From contig DCFX01000070.1 in assembly GCA_002314445.1 (NCBI GenBank), positions 10,240 through 53,193 on the forward strand: a DNA stretch of 42,954 nt. The letters are read 5' to 3'. The first letter of the stretch is position 1. The number at the start of each line of letters is the position of its first letter. Both the position numbers and the translations under genes were made by a program. The notes beneath the pieces are model-generated. The model ran no database searches. It saw only the letters and a program-made list of their open reading frames with translations, and was not told where the DNA came from. Positions 15,343 to 24,360 of the stretch are shown piece by piece. Source of the DNA: Treponema sp. UBA1793 (lineage in GTDB: Bacteria > Spirochaetota > Spirochaetia > Treponematales > Treponemataceae).

Positions 15343-16467
15343 ATGAAAAGATTTTTTTTCAGAGATTATCAGAAATCGAAAAGAATGATGGTACGTTCAT
15401 TCTCAATTTTAACGGCAGGCATTATGCTCTGTCTTTCCGGCCCGGCTCTGACAGCAGAAACTCAGGTACAGGAAAGCAAGAACTCATTGCCGAACCGGGG
15501 TGTCCCCCTTTTCGTTGATATCAGCAAAGACCTGGCTCCGAAAGCAGATGCCGCGCTTGATTCTTACTACGTAAACTGCTGTTTTGAGGCCGATGGAAAA
15601 CAGCTGGGATTTGAATGGCACGAAATGATTTACCGGCTGCCTCAGGGAAATTTTACATCAACCGAATTTCTGCTCATGAACGGATCCGATGATCATTTCT
15701 TCCCGAATACACTTTCTGAACCATTGACGCAGAATGACAGTATCCCTGACGGGCAGCTCACTATTTCCTCTTCAATAGGTGAACTTACAGGAGATCAAAA
15801 AGAAATGACTCTGCGGCTTCAGTCTGAAAAAGGTGCTGTCGATGTCGTTTTACGGCCGCGAAAAGAAGTCCTCTACAACGGGACTACCGGATTGCTTAAT
15901 CTTGCAGGCAGCAAATCGTATGAGTATGCCTACACAGATATGGATGTAGAGGGATCGGTTACGATTGAAGGCAAAGAATACAAAGTGAAAAATGCGACAG
16001 CGTGGTTCGACAGACAATGGTCAGGTGCTCCTGATGCTGTCAGCGGCGATGATCCGATGAAAATGATGTCGAGTTCATGGCTGTGGCTCGGCATGCCGCT
16101 CAATGACGATTTGAGCGCTGCTGTTTCGCTGTGGGATTTGTATGCAGATGGGGGAAGGAATGCATGCGCGACTATACTGAATAAAAACGGCACGCAAATC
16201 AATGTTCCTGCAAATATTACCTATGACGGTATCTGGACAAGCAGGAGTTCCGGTAACAAATACCCGCGAAAAGTGCATGTTGCTATTCCTGAAGAAAACC
16301 TTAATTTTACTCTTGAAGCGTTGATTACCAACCCGGATTTTGTCCACAGCGATGGAAAAGGAGCCCCGGGGTGTCAGGTTCTGTGCAAAGCAAAAGGAAC
16401 GTATCAGGGTAAGGCATTCAGCAGAAATGTAATCGTGGAAATGATAGGTGACCTTTGCGGAAAATAA
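15343..16467 (+). CDS. Secreted CrtC/AttH-like lipocalin-fold protein
   Basis: Protein of 374 residues. The N-terminus is positively charged for about 18 residues and is followed by a hydrophobic stretch ending LTAET, consistent with a Sec signal peptide, so the protein is probably periplasmic. The body resembles the CrtC (hydroxyneurosporene synthase) and AttH double-lipocalin family. It has an early FEWHEMIYRL strand and the signature VKNATAWFDRQWSG, where the family typically has G-x-A-W-x-D-x-Q-W. CrtC adds water to the 1,2 double bond of acyclic carotenoids, while other members act on unrelated lipids, so the substrate is open. AAGGAG precedes the start. It shares direction and probably a transcript with the CruF-like gene. 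Confidence 0.8.
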   Translation: MKRFFFRDYQKSKRMMVRSFSILTAGIMLCLSGPALTAETQVQESKNSLPNRGVPLFVDISKDLAPKADAALDSYYVNCCFEADGKQLGFEWHEMIYRLPQGNFTSTEFLLMNGSDDHFFPNTLSEPLTQNDSIPDGQLTISSSIGELTGDQKEMTLRLQSEKGAVDVVLRPRKEVLYNGTTGLLNLAGSKSYEYAYTDMDVEGSVTIEGKEYKVKNATAWFDRQWSGAPDAVSGDDPMKMMSSSWLWLGMPLNDDLSAAVSLWDLYADGGRNACATILNKNGTQINVPANITYDGIWTSRSSGNKYPRKVHVAIPEENLNFTLEALITNPDFVHSDGKGAPGCQVLCKAKGTYQGKAFSRNVIVEMIGDLCGK

Positions 16468-16549
16468 TCCGGTATTGCAGTTTTTTTACGGCATAACCCT
16501 GCCCGGGCGTACAGGTACTCCGTCCGGGAGTTGTGTGAAAATATGAATC

Positions 16550-16590
16550 AAACCGGAAGGAAAGACCCTGTTATGTCTGCCTGCCGGTTT
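16550..16590 (+). terminator. Weak hairpin between the CrtC-like and CruF-like genes
   Basis: AAACCGG (16550-16556) pairs with CCGGTTT (16584-16590) around an internal AGAC/GTCT stem, followed only by TAGA. An earlier hairpin uses 16502-16509 and 16521-16528. A TATAAT at 16603-16608 lies before the next gene, but I see no -35 box for it. Confidence 0.35.
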
Positions 16591-16628
16591 TAGATGTACT
16601 GATATAATAAGAATGTTAAGGAGAAAAT

Positions 16629-17516
16629 ATGACAAAGTCCGACTGGTATGTTCCCTTTTCGTGGATCATGGTTGGTTTATCGTTTTTATTAAGTCTGGTT
16701 GTATGCCCCCTTCTGGGCATTGCCGGACCATCAATGATCTTTTTTTCTGCGATTCCTCTCGTATTAGTTCATGGGTATCGCAGATACGGTTTTAAGAAAA
16801 ACACAATATTCATCGCTCTGATAGTTATCTTGTCGACACTATGGGAGACTTTGAGTATTCATACAGGATTTCCTTTTGGGCACTATCACTATACGATGAA
16901 ACCTCAGTTTCCCGGTGGCGTTCCTGTAGCTATTCCTGTTGCCTATATTGCATTAAGTTATATCTGCTGGCATGTCGCGAATGCGGTTTTATCTGAAATC
17001 GATATACGGATGAACAGGACTGGTACTGCATTTGTCATGGCGGCTTTAGCCTCTGTGGTAATGAGCGTGTATGACCTTGCAACAGACAGTCTTGCTTCGA
17101 CCGTAAACAATGCATGGATTTGGGAACAGGGGGGAGCTTTTTTTGGTGTTCCCGTCAGTAATTATCTCGGCTGGATGTTTTGTACTTTTACTTTTTATAT
17201 ACTTTTTTCCCTGCTTTTAACACGGAAAAAGGCGCATGAGAAAGTGGCAGGTTCTGACCGGATGTCACTTTTACAGTTTGTCCTGATCTATGCGAACCTG
17301 GGCCTTAGTGTTCTTATTGCTGATTTTTCAAGGGGTGGTTTCGGGACTGGAACCGTAATCGATCAGTCAGGCACTATATGGAATCGGGAGGCTATGGGGG
17401 GTTCTTTGTCGCTTATTGTAATTTTCGGGATGTTTGTACTAGTATTTCTGGCGCTGATTAATCTTTTTCGGAAAAAAGCGGACATTAAACCTGAGCGTGA
17501 TATTTCCCGTCCCTGA
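16629..17516 (+). CDS. CruF-like carotenoid biosynthesis membrane protein
   Basis: Protein of 295 residues with seven or eight predicted membrane helices. It matches the CruF/DUF422 family through ETLSIHTGFPFGHYHYT near residue 75, a following PVAIPVAYIALSYICWH helix, VYDLATDSLAS and WIWEQGGAFFGVPVSNYLGW. CruF hydrates the C-1' end of carotenoids such as gamma-carotene or bisanhydrobacterioruberin in the membrane. No phytoene synthase or desaturase is in this window. The start has AAGGAG 6-7 bases upstream. Next to a CrtC-like protein this is functionally suggestive, because both families hydrate terminal isoprenoid double bonds. Confidence 0.85.
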   Translation: MTKSDWYVPFSWIMVGLSFLLSLVVCPLLGIAGPSMIFFSAIPLVLVHGYRRYGFKKNTIFIALIVILSTLWETLSIHTGFPFGHYHYTMKPQFPGGVPVAIPVAYIALSYICWHVANAVLSEIDIRMNRTGTAFVMAALASVVMSVYDLATDSLASTVNNAWIWEQGGAFFGVPVSNYLGWMFCTFTFYILFSLLLTRKKAHEKVAGSDRMSLLQFVLIYANLGLSVLIADFSRGGFGTGTVIDQSGTIWNREAMGGSLSLIVIFGMFVLVFLALINLFRKKADIKPERDISRP

Positions 17517-17652
17517 TTAAGATGTGTTTGTAAAAAGTGATGCGATGAGCTGTTCTCTGATTACTTTACAGTTTCAAGGGCGGTATGATAAAATCATGCA
17601 GTTGTATCCGGCAGGAACAAATGTCTGCAGGAATGAAATGCAGGGGGAAATA

Positions 17653-18627
17653 ATGAAAAGCAGCGGATTGGTTATATGGGCACATGATTTTGGCCCGTTC
17701 TGGATTAAGCTTGCATCACAGGCAAAACTTACAACGCTTGGAATACATCCCATTCCTGCCATTCCTGAAAACGATTTTCGTTCTCTTGAATCATTGCTTG
17801 CTGCTATGAAGCATTCTCCGTTTCAGGAGAATGCTTCCATGCTGCGCGATAACGGAATTAACCTGGAAATTTACGCCCATGTTATGCACTGGATACTGCC
17901 TCCCTCTCTTTTTCATTCGCATCCGGACTGGTTCAGGATGGATGAATCCGGGATGCGCTGCGCCGACCTGAATTTTTGTCCGTCAAATGGCGATGCATTA
18001 CAGTACGTAGAAAAACAAACGGAACTCCTTGCAGAAACACTGTCCCGTCATACTACTACGCACCGGTATCATTTATGGATTGATGATAACAGCCGTTTCT
18101 GTCATTGTGATGCATGCCGGAAGCTTTCAGCGTCTGATCAGGCATTGCTGATTCAAAACCATATGCTGGCCGGCATAAAAAAAATTGACCCTTCTGGTAC
18201 GCTCGGGTATCTGGCATACCAGAATACTATCACTGTCCCTCAAAATGTGTCTCCTGCTCCGGGAATGTTCCTGGAATATGCTCCGGTAGACAGGGACTCC
18301 CGGTTTGTCCTGAATGACACAAGAATCGCCAGCAATATTCGTGAGTTTTCCTATATTGAGGCGCTTATGAAATACTTCGGCACATCAGGGGCACAGGTGC
18401 TTGAGTACTGGATGGATACCTCGTATTTTTACCGATGGACTCCTCCTTACGGCGAATTACCATTTTATCGGGGCGTTATTGCAAAAGACATACAATTATA
18501 TAAGGAGTGCGGTTTTGAGCACATCACCTCTTTTGCGTGCGGCTTGAATGAAGCGTATGCGGCTGAGTATGGTATTTCTCCCGTCGTTGATTATGGAAAA
18601 ATCATAAACGGGATTTTTCATGGTTGA
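17653..18627 (+). CDS. DUF4838-like protein
   Basis: I start at ATG 17653 (MKSSGLVIWAHDFG, 324 residues), since AGGGGGA lies just before it; an in-frame codon at 17524 lacks a site. The protein resembles the DUF4838 family, which has a TIM-barrel-like domain found near glycosidases. It contains WIDDNSRFCHCDACRKLSASDQ near the middle, with a C-x-C-x2-C cluster, and an APVDRDSRF loop. No signal peptide is present. The enzymatic role is unknown and a carbohydrate-related function is only an analogy. A possible promoter (TTTACA 17565-17570, 16 bases, GATAAA 17587-17592) lies upstream, so it may be transcribed separately from the CruF-like gene. Confidence 0.75.
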   Translation: MKSSGLVIWAHDFGPFWIKLASQAKLTTLGIHPIPAIPENDFRSLESLLAAMKHSPFQENASMLRDNGINLEIYAHVMHWILPPSLFHSHPDWFRMDESGMRCADLNFCPSNGDALQYVEKQTELLAETLSRHTTTHRYHLWIDDNSRFCHCDACRKLSASDQALLIQNHMLAGIKKIDPSGTLGYLAYQNTITVPQNVSPAPGMFLEYAPVDRDSRFVLNDTRIASNIREFSYIEALMKYFGTSGAQVLEYWMDTSYFYRWTPPYGELPFYRGVIAKDIQLYKECGFEHITSFACGLNEAYAAEYGISPVVDYGKIINGIFHG

Positions 18628-18638
18628 TTCTTTCACTT

Positions 18639-18681
18639 CCTCTGCAAAAACACATTTTCTTTTTTGCAGAGGATATTTTTT
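18639..18681 (+). terminator. Intrinsic terminator after the DUF4838-like gene
   Basis: CCTCTGCAAAAA (18639-18650) pairs perfectly with TTTTTGCAGAGG (18661-18672) around 10 bases, followed by ATATTTTTTT. The gene arriving from the minus strand ends at 18688, so the hairpin separates convergent transcripts. Confidence 0.7.
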
Positions 18682-18687
18682 TGCGTC

Positions 18688-20412
18688 TTACTGATGTCCT
18701 TTGCATTCAGCCTTATTGTAAGAGATGGGACCCTGATAGTAACCGGCCTCACTCAGCCACCATTGCGGATAATCAATCTTCTGCATAGGCTCCTTTTCTG
18801 TCGTCCTGCATCCGTCATTAAAGGTGACAATCAGTTTTTTTGCAAGATTCATCCACTCTGTATGAATCCTGTCAGTATTCTCGCGGCAGTATCGGGTTAA
18901 ATCCTCTATGCTGTTTTCATTCTCTCCGTTTTGTATTTTTTTCACTTCGTCATATTCCGCGTTTTCCAGCTTGTCTCTTAACTCCTGAATTTCCGGCAGC
19001 ATATAGCAGTACTTGAGCGTCGCGAAATTTGCCGTAAAGTTGAAAATCCACCACAGGCTGTTCTTGTAGTCAAAATCAACAAGATTCATTGTTTCAACCA
19101 GCTCGGGCAGCTTTGATACCTGGCAGAAGAAGGGAATGAGGCAGTTGGACTCCGGCCTGTCGAGCCCTATCCAGGAGACGCCGTTCCTCGGTTTGCCTTT
19201 ATGGGCTGCATTTGCCTGATTTATCCAGAACATGCCGCACCGGTAAATGGAAACGGGCCGTTCCCATGCGCCCTGAGGCACGTTGACCGACAGCTCAAAG
19301 GTATTGCCTTTGTCGGGATTATTTTCATACCTTGTGGGATCATTCCACGGTCCCGCGCCCTTTCCCTGTGTCATATCGAATTCCGTCCCTTCATAATGGT
19401 CGCGGTATATGTCTGCAACTTTTGCTATGTCAAGTTTAACATCAGGTATAACGGTAAAGGGATAAGCTTTCGTGTATCCGTTTTCGACCCACGCGGGAAG
19501 GTTGGAGGATGGTTTCGCTTTTGTTAAGGCGCGCCATACCCGGCGGAGGGAATAATAAGGATGGGAGTATTCTCCGTACGTTACCGTTGCCGCCCAGTCA
19601 AGTTCGGAATCTGTTTCGGGATTCCACCAGCCGAGCTCTCTGCATACGTCAAAGAGATTATCCGGATATTTTATTTCGTCGGGTCTGTTTTTATGGACTT
19701 CCCGTATACGGAATTGATTTGCTGCAACAAAATAGCCGTTATCGGGAACACGCTGCGCAACCCATATTCCGTCTGCTCCTTCCATGCTGTATCCGCACAT
19801 TTCTATAACCCACGCTTCATCGGAATCGCCGAGAAGGAGCGTCTCTCCCGTGCCGTGGTATCCATAGGTCTTTATGAGAAAGCCAATCAGGTCTATGGCC
19901 TGCCGCGCTGTTTCGCAGTATTCAAGCGCCATTCTTGAGAGTTCTGCGGAATAGAACAGGCGTTTATCTGAAGGCTCCGGATGGACTTTTGCGCCGCACG
20001 TACATTCTCCTATCATGAGCCCTTTCTCATTCATCACTCCGTAGCTGGAATCAAAGTAGGCGTATGTTTTTTGTCCTTCTTTTATACTGAGTGTTCCGGC
20101 CGTAATCGGGAATTGAATATTCCCGACTGGTATGCTTTCATACAGTCCTTCGGGCAGCGGGTTCAGGATATACCCCGGTCCCCGTGATGATCCGATATAC
20201 CGGTATAACTCACTGGCATTATATGCTTTACCTGTTTTGGGATCTTTTTCAGGTCCCAGTGCCGCATTGTCATAATACACAGGTCTCGTTTTCTGAGTTA
20301 TATATGAAGGAACAAAAATAACCCGTTCGTCTGATACGTCATCGTCCGAGTGGGCGATGATTACAGACCCGTCAAGCGTTGCTTTTTTACCGATTGCCAT
20401 TGTCGTACACAT
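18688..20412 (-). CDS. C69-family dipeptidase (PepD-like Ntn hydrolase)
   Basis: Protein of 574 residues. Two tandem ATGs occur and I take the second (20412), whose distance to AAGGAG is better. The protein then starts Met-Cys-Thr-Thr, so removal of Met leaves the N-terminal nucleophile Cys. The segment IGKKATLDGSVIIAHSDDD is the hallmark of the C69 peptidases, and GNIQFPITAGTLSIKEG and GECTCGA follow. The family hydrolyses a broad range of dipeptides. No signal peptide is seen. The gene starts 10 bases after the decarboxylase stop, so the two form an operon in which peptides may feed the decarboxylase with a free amino acid. Confidence 0.93.
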   Translation of the reverse strand: MCTTMAIGKKATLDGSVIIAHSDDDVSDERVIFVPSYITQKTRPVYYDNAALGPEKDPKTGKAYNASELYRYIGSSRGPGYILNPLPEGLYESIPVGNIQFPITAGTLSIKEGQKTYAYFDSSYGVMNEKGLMIGECTCGAKVHPEPSDKRLFYSAELSRMALEYCETARQAIDLIGFLIKTYGYHGTGETLLLGDSDEAWVIEMCGYSMEGADGIWVAQRVPDNGYFVAANQFRIREVHKNRPDEIKYPDNLFDVCRELGWWNPETDSELDWAATVTYGEYSHPYYSLRRVWRALTKAKPSSNLPAWVENGYTKAYPFTVIPDVKLDIAKVADIYRDHYEGTEFDMTQGKGAGPWNDPTRYENNPDKGNTFELSVNVPQGAWERPVSIYRCGMFWINQANAAHKGKPRNGVSWIGLDRPESNCLIPFFCQVSKLPELVETMNLVDFDYKNSLWWIFNFTANFATLKYCYMLPEIQELRDKLENAEYDEVKKIQNGENENSIEDLTRYCRENTDRIHTEWMNLAKKLIVTFNDGCRTTEKEPMQKIDYPQWWLSEAGYYQGPISYNKAECKGHQ

Positions 20413-20422
20413 CATTCACTCC

Positions 20423-22594
20423 TTAATTAGTAATTGCTGCCAATACTTCATCGATTGCCTTGCAGAAGGCCTTCGTCAATGTCGGAATAAAATTACCCTC
20501 TGCTGTTGCCGTAAGCCATGGGCACATGGTTGTAGAAGATATAAACTTCATAGTGGGAAGCGTTCCGGTATTCAATCCCATTCGTTTCATATACGTTGTA
20601 AGGAATGGCTTGCCGTATTCGTCTGCATCAAACTGGGATGTCGTAACAATAAGTTCCGGCAGTTTGTTTGCGCCCGGTTCGAAACTGAGTTTTTCAAAAA
20701 TATCCTGCATAAACTGATTCGCCTTGTCAGGATCCGTATTCAGCTGCCCGTTGATTTTAAAGTTCAATCCGTACGTAATGATAATCTGGTCGGACCCAAG
20801 CTGCTTCAGGAGATTCATGGCCTGCTCATCGGCAATAATGTCGTTGTTTTCCCTGTCTACGATGAGCTCTTTTATCTGCCTGAGCTGCCTGTCGATTTCT
20901 TCGGCCGTTCCTCCCTGTTTTTCCGCCGGTATCTGCTGCACGGGTACGACGATAAAATCATTTCTGTTGAGGGCCATCGTCACGACGGCGGCATAAAAAC
21001 GTTTGCTGTTAAACAGTGCCTGCCCGAGGATTTTCCCGTATCCTGTTTTATCGGGCCGTATGATTCTGTGGCTCAGGTAGACACCCGCAGCTGCGGCGCC
21101 CGGTTTTGAACCTTCAACACCGAAAAGTCCCATATTTGCATCCACTTCACTGCCGTGGTAAACCTCCGGGGCAAGGAACGCCACGAGATACCGCATGGAA
21201 GCATTTCTGTAGCATAATCCTCCGGCAGGGTAGGGGACGTATCCCGATTTATGCGGATCAATCGTTACCGAATCCGCATAAGGTATTGCCCCGTATTGTT
21301 CTTTTACATAATCGCTCATATCAAGAACAGGCGTTTCCTGCAGCGCGGAACCGGCAGCATTATTTTCCTTTACTGCCGTTCCCCTGAGCGTGCTGGCGAA
21401 ATAGCCGCCCCATGCTCCATCGACATGGATAACGAAATTCATACCCTTCTTATTATATTCATCACGTATTGAAACAATTTCTTTGAGCGGGTCTACTGCA
21501 CTTTCTTCTGTAGACCCAAGGACCGCCACAACGGTTAAGACAGGAGCTTTCTCTGCAAGCCGTTCATCAAGTTTTTTCCTCAGGCTTGTCACATCCATGC
21601 GGGCATTTTCATCTATTTCCACATCAATAAAGTTCTGCCTTCCGATGCCCGCCAGAGCGGCGTTCTTCGGCCACGAGTAATGTTTTGTCGCGGGACCTAA
21701 GAGCGCGGGGGATGGTACGCCCGGAATATAGTTCCGGAAATCCTCAAACCCCATCGTCTGCAGCAGATACGGTTCAACAGCGGCCGTATAATCTGCGCTT
21801 TTCGGAATCATGTTCTGTATCCTGTCGGGCAGAGAGAGTATTGTATCCACCTTCAGATTGAGCAGTTCCCAGAGAGTAAGACTGATAAGTTCGGCACTTT
21901 CTCCTGAACATTTTTCTACGGTAATGTGTTCCGCATCTTTTAAGGACTCTTCTTTCATGAGTGCGGCTTTAACGGAGACGGGATAGTATTTAAGATTCCG
22001 GGACGCCCACAATGCTTCCAGATTTGCTACGGAACCGTCGCAGGTAATGTGTCCCCAGGCTCTGGTTGGGGCAGATTCGGAAACTGTATATCCGAGCATG
22101 ATGCACAGGTCGTCGCCTACAAGCTTTTCAAGTTGTGATGTTACGGGAGAAGCTTCAAGCGCGACGTTATTCTGGTTGTAAAGCATGGCCGCAAAATATC
22201 CGGCCATGCCGGGCATGGTAAGATCCCAGTTCATATGAGCCTGATATCTGTAACTGAAAAAAGGGACGTTTCCCCGCAGCTGGGTAAGGAGTTTCTCGTA
22301 CTCCCTTTTCATTTTTAATACGGCAGAATCATAGTCGGGTCCTTTTCTTGCTTCCGTTACATACGGAGGATCATCATAAATGGAAATTCTGTCCTCGATA
22401 TTTGCGTCTACGGCTTTTTCTATAAGTTCTTTGAATAACTCCTGATTTTCAGCCCTCGGACCGAGGAACCATGCCGCAAGCGAGTCTGTTCCCGAGCCTT
22501 TAAGATGCAGTCGTTTTTCTTCAGGAAGAGAAGTTAAATAGGATTGCATTACCTTTGCGTAATGATTCTGGCGTTCGTTGAAACTTGTATTCAT
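20423..22594 (-). CDS. Tyrosine-decarboxylase-type PLP enzyme
   Basis: I start at ATG 22594 (MNTSFNERQNHY, 723 residues), with AAAGGAG just upstream; an in-frame codon at 22729 has no site. This is a group II PLP decarboxylase. The sequence resembles Enterococcus tyrosine decarboxylase through AHMNWDLTMPGMAGYFAAML, NNVALEASPVTSQLE, WGHITCDGSVANLEALW, VLGSTEESAVDP, HVDGAWGG and the PLP lysine Lys449 in SVTIDPHKSGYVPYPAGG. It should convert an aromatic amino acid, probably tyrosine, to the amine and CO2. It is about 100 residues longer than the Enterococcus enzyme. No amine/amino acid antiporter is adjacent, although such genes usually accompany the enzyme. Glutamate as substrate cannot be excluded. 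Confidence 0.9.
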   Translation of the reverse strand: MNTSFNERQNHYAKVMQSYLTSLPEEKRLHLKGSGTDSLAAWFLGPRAENQELFKELIEKAVDANIEDRISIYDDPPYVTEARKGPDYDSAVLKMKREYEKLLTQLRGNVPFFSYRYQAHMNWDLTMPGMAGYFAAMLYNQNNVALEASPVTSQLEKLVGDDLCIMLGYTVSESAPTRAWGHITCDGSVANLEALWASRNLKYYPVSVKAALMKEESLKDAEHITVEKCSGESAELISLTLWELLNLKVDTILSLPDRIQNMIPKSADYTAAVEPYLLQTMGFEDFRNYIPGVPSPALLGPATKHYSWPKNAALAGIGRQNFIDVEIDENARMDVTSLRKKLDERLAEKAPVLTVVAVLGSTEESAVDPLKEIVSIRDEYNKKGMNFVIHVDGAWGGYFASTLRGTAVKENNAAGSALQETPVLDMSDYVKEQYGAIPYADSVTIDPHKSGYVPYPAGGLCYRNASMRYLVAFLAPEVYHGSEVDANMGLFGVEGSKPGAAAAGVYLSHRIIRPDKTGYGKILGQALFNSKRFYAAVVTMALNRNDFIVVPVQQIPAEKQGGTAEEIDRQLRQIKELIVDRENNDIIADEQAMNLLKQLGSDQIIITYGLNFKINGQLNTDPDKANQFMQDIFEKLSFEPGANKLPELIVTTSQFDADEYGKPFLTTYMKRMGLNTGTLPTMKFISSTTMCPWLTATAEGNFIPTLTKAFCKAIDEVLAAITN

Positions 22595-22901
22595 GTTGTC
22601 TCCTTTCTTAACACGTACTTGTTTACCCGGAAAATATGATACTTTCTGCCGCTTGTTTGATGTATCGACTGCTGTCGAAAACGAAAGGAGTGTTATGCCC
22701 GGCACGTTTACGCTGCTGTACTGCTGCACTGTTCCGGTATACTATGCAGTATAACACGCGGATACGTAAAAAACAGCGGGAGCGGTAACAGATACGGGCC
22801 GGAAACTGTGTCTTTGTTATCTGCTGCGAATTTAATTGCTGAATCCGGTATTCAGCAGTATGTTTAAAGTGTAACAAACCAGTAAATATAAGGAGTATGC
22901 T
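22595..22901. other. 307-base divergent control region
   Basis: This region lies between the decarboxylase operon (minus) and the desulforedoxin-like gene (plus). It holds a palindrome TCGAC-TGCT-GTCGA (22665-22678) and a hairpin TGCTGAAT / ATTCAGCA (22837-22857). There is also a 19-codon plus-strand frame (22695-22754) with an AAAGGAG 4 bases before its ATG, rich in Tyr and Cys at its end. I could not place a convincing -35/-10 pair for either direction. Confidence 0.4.
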
Positions 22902-23096
22902 ATGAATATGGTAAAATATAAATGTGAACAGTGTGGAAAAGAAATGACAGTCAGTGCAGATGCCGGCACCCCGGAATGCTGTGACCGGAAAATGAAACAA
23001 ATTCCGCTTGATGTTTGTTCAACTGCCCATGATGCAGAATCGTATAGAGCACAGAATGAAGATGATGCGTGTGCCGAGTCTTCACCTGATTTGTAA
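22902..23096 (+). CDS. Desulforedoxin-like small metal-binding protein
   Basis: Protein of 64 residues. Cys8, Cys11, Cys26 and Cys27 give the pattern C-x2-C-x14-C-C. Desulforedoxin and the N-terminal domain of desulfoferrodoxin have C-x2-C-x15-C-C, with the vicinal pair binding one iron by four thiolates. The context KCEQCGKEM and ECCDRKM fits. The acidic C-terminal tail (about 25 residues) is extra. It may carry electrons for oxygen or superoxide defence, or be a zinc ribbon; the sequence does not separate these. AAGGAG lies 7 bases before the ATG. No partner gene is adjacent. Confidence 0.8.
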   Translation: MNMVKYKCEQCGKEMTVSADAGTPECCDRKMKQIPLDVCSTAHDAESYRAQNEDDACAESSPDL

Positions 23097-23168
23097 AATG
23101 CATTTTTTACGGACACCTTTTTAAGGTGTTCCGCATCTCTCCGTTATCCCCCTTTGAATACTTTTTCC

Positions 23169-23198
23169 TTGACAAATTTTCACAGGGGGCTTTATCAT
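23169..23198 (+). promoter_or_regulatory. Sigma-70-type promoter of the lipase gene
   Basis: TTGACA (23169-23174), an 18-base spacer and TATCAT (23193-23198). The lipase ribosome site GGAGG begins 7 bases later, so the leader would be very short. Confidence 0.6.
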
Positions 23199-23215
23199 GA
23201 AAACGGAGGATGTTT

Positions 23216-24328
23216 ATGAATGTACAAGCACAAATGATGCTGTTTTCTTTTTTGGGATATTATGATTTTTACCAGCCGGATACAGAGCGGATGGAAGAAA
23301 ATATAAAAGCAATGCTTTTATCCGTAAAAGAGAGTATGCAGTTTTCCGAGATAAGCTGGGGGCCGGCAGCGTATAAAAATAAGGCGGTACTGTCCGAGGC
23401 TCTTGCGTATGCGGTAAAGAACAAGCGGAAAGACGGAAAGGATGAATATACTGTTGCCTTCCGCGGCACTAATCCTTTATCCATTCAGAGCTGGCTGTTT
23501 CAGGATTTGAATGTTGCGGGGCAGACACCCTGGGACAGGCAGTCTGTGCATACAGAAAGCGTCAGTGCGTATATATCAAAAGCAACCGATACATCACTGG
23601 AGATTCATAAACAGTTACAATATCAGAATACAACGCTTCTTGAATGGATTTGCAGCCTCATAAAAAATGCTGACGGGTCTAAAATAAAAATCAACCTTTG
23701 CGGACACAGTTTAGGCGGATTAATGTCTTCTACGTTTGCCTTGTGGTTATCGGACGAACTGGCCGCAATGGATATACTTGATATGGTCGAATTATCGGTC
23801 TACTCTTTTGCAGGTCCCGGTGCGGGGAATTCGGAGTATGCTGAATATTTAAACAATAAGATAGGCAGTAATTATATATCCGTTAATAATGATCTTGATA
23901 TTGCGCCTCTTGTCTGGAAAGAATCAAATATGTACGAAATATTGCCGGGAATATACGGTGATATACGAATGAATGAGGTTGAAGACGGTTTATATACGGC
24001 ATTATGCAGGAACATTTTCAGAATGGATTATCAAACGCAGGAAACAGGCACTGTTATACAGTCAGAAGTCTTTAAGGATATTCCACAGGATTATCTGATA
24101 CAGGCAGGCCTTCAGCATGTCATTCCCTATCTGTTGTATGCGTTTGAAAATGAACCGTTAATATGCACCGATGTAGTAATCAATATGATCATACAAATAA
24201 TTGAGGATCTGGTAAAAAATGTAACCGGTGACTGGAAACGTGTAAAAAGCCTGACGGCAGAGGATGAGCAGATATTGATGAACTATACAGGGAAGAAACT
24301 TAATGCAAAAATAACAAACCGTACCTGA
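23216..24328 (+). CDS. Class 3 lipase family protein (alpha/beta hydrolase)
   Basis: Protein of 370 residues. The ATG at 23216 has GGAGG 6 bases upstream; an ATG two codons earlier abuts it. The nucleophile elbow INLCGHSLGGLMSS (Ser in GHSLGG near residue 170) and the preceding TVAFRGTNPLS-type oxyanion segment are typical of the lipase 3 family. A following FAGPGAGNSEYAEYLN and an NDLDIAPLV segment, supplying the catalytic Asp, also fit. There is no signal peptide, so the protein is probably cytoplasmic or exported by an unseen route. It may cleave acylglycerols or phospholipids. It stands alone between its own promoter and a convergent regulator gene. Confidence 0.9.
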   Translation: MNVQAQMMLFSFLGYYDFYQPDTERMEENIKAMLLSVKESMQFSEISWGPAAYKNKAVLSEALAYAVKNKRKDGKDEYTVAFRGTNPLSIQSWLFQDLNVAGQTPWDRQSVHTESVSAYISKATDTSLEIHKQLQYQNTTLLEWICSLIKNADGSKIKINLCGHSLGGLMSSTFALWLSDELAAMDILDMVELSVYSFAGPGAGNSEYAEYLNNKIGSNYISVNNDLDIAPLVWKESNMYEILPGIYGDIRMNEVEDGLYTALCRNIFRMDYQTQETGTVIQSEVFKDIPQDYLIQAGLQHVIPYLLYAFENEPLICTDVVINMIIQIIEDLVKNVTGDWKRVKSLTAEDEQILMNYTGKKLNAKITNRT

Positions 24329-24360
24329 TACTCTGTTTCAAAAGTGCACTCGGCGGCGTT

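Noticed and set aside
17524..17652. Earlier start for the DUF4838-like protein
   Set aside because: The extra 43 codons lack a ribosome site and do not resemble a signal peptide, while AGGGGGA fits the ATG at 17653.
20357..21109. 250-codon plus-strand open frame inside the decarboxylase gene
   Set aside because: It is antisense to a strongly conserved PLP enzyme, has no ribosome site and its translation resembles no protein.
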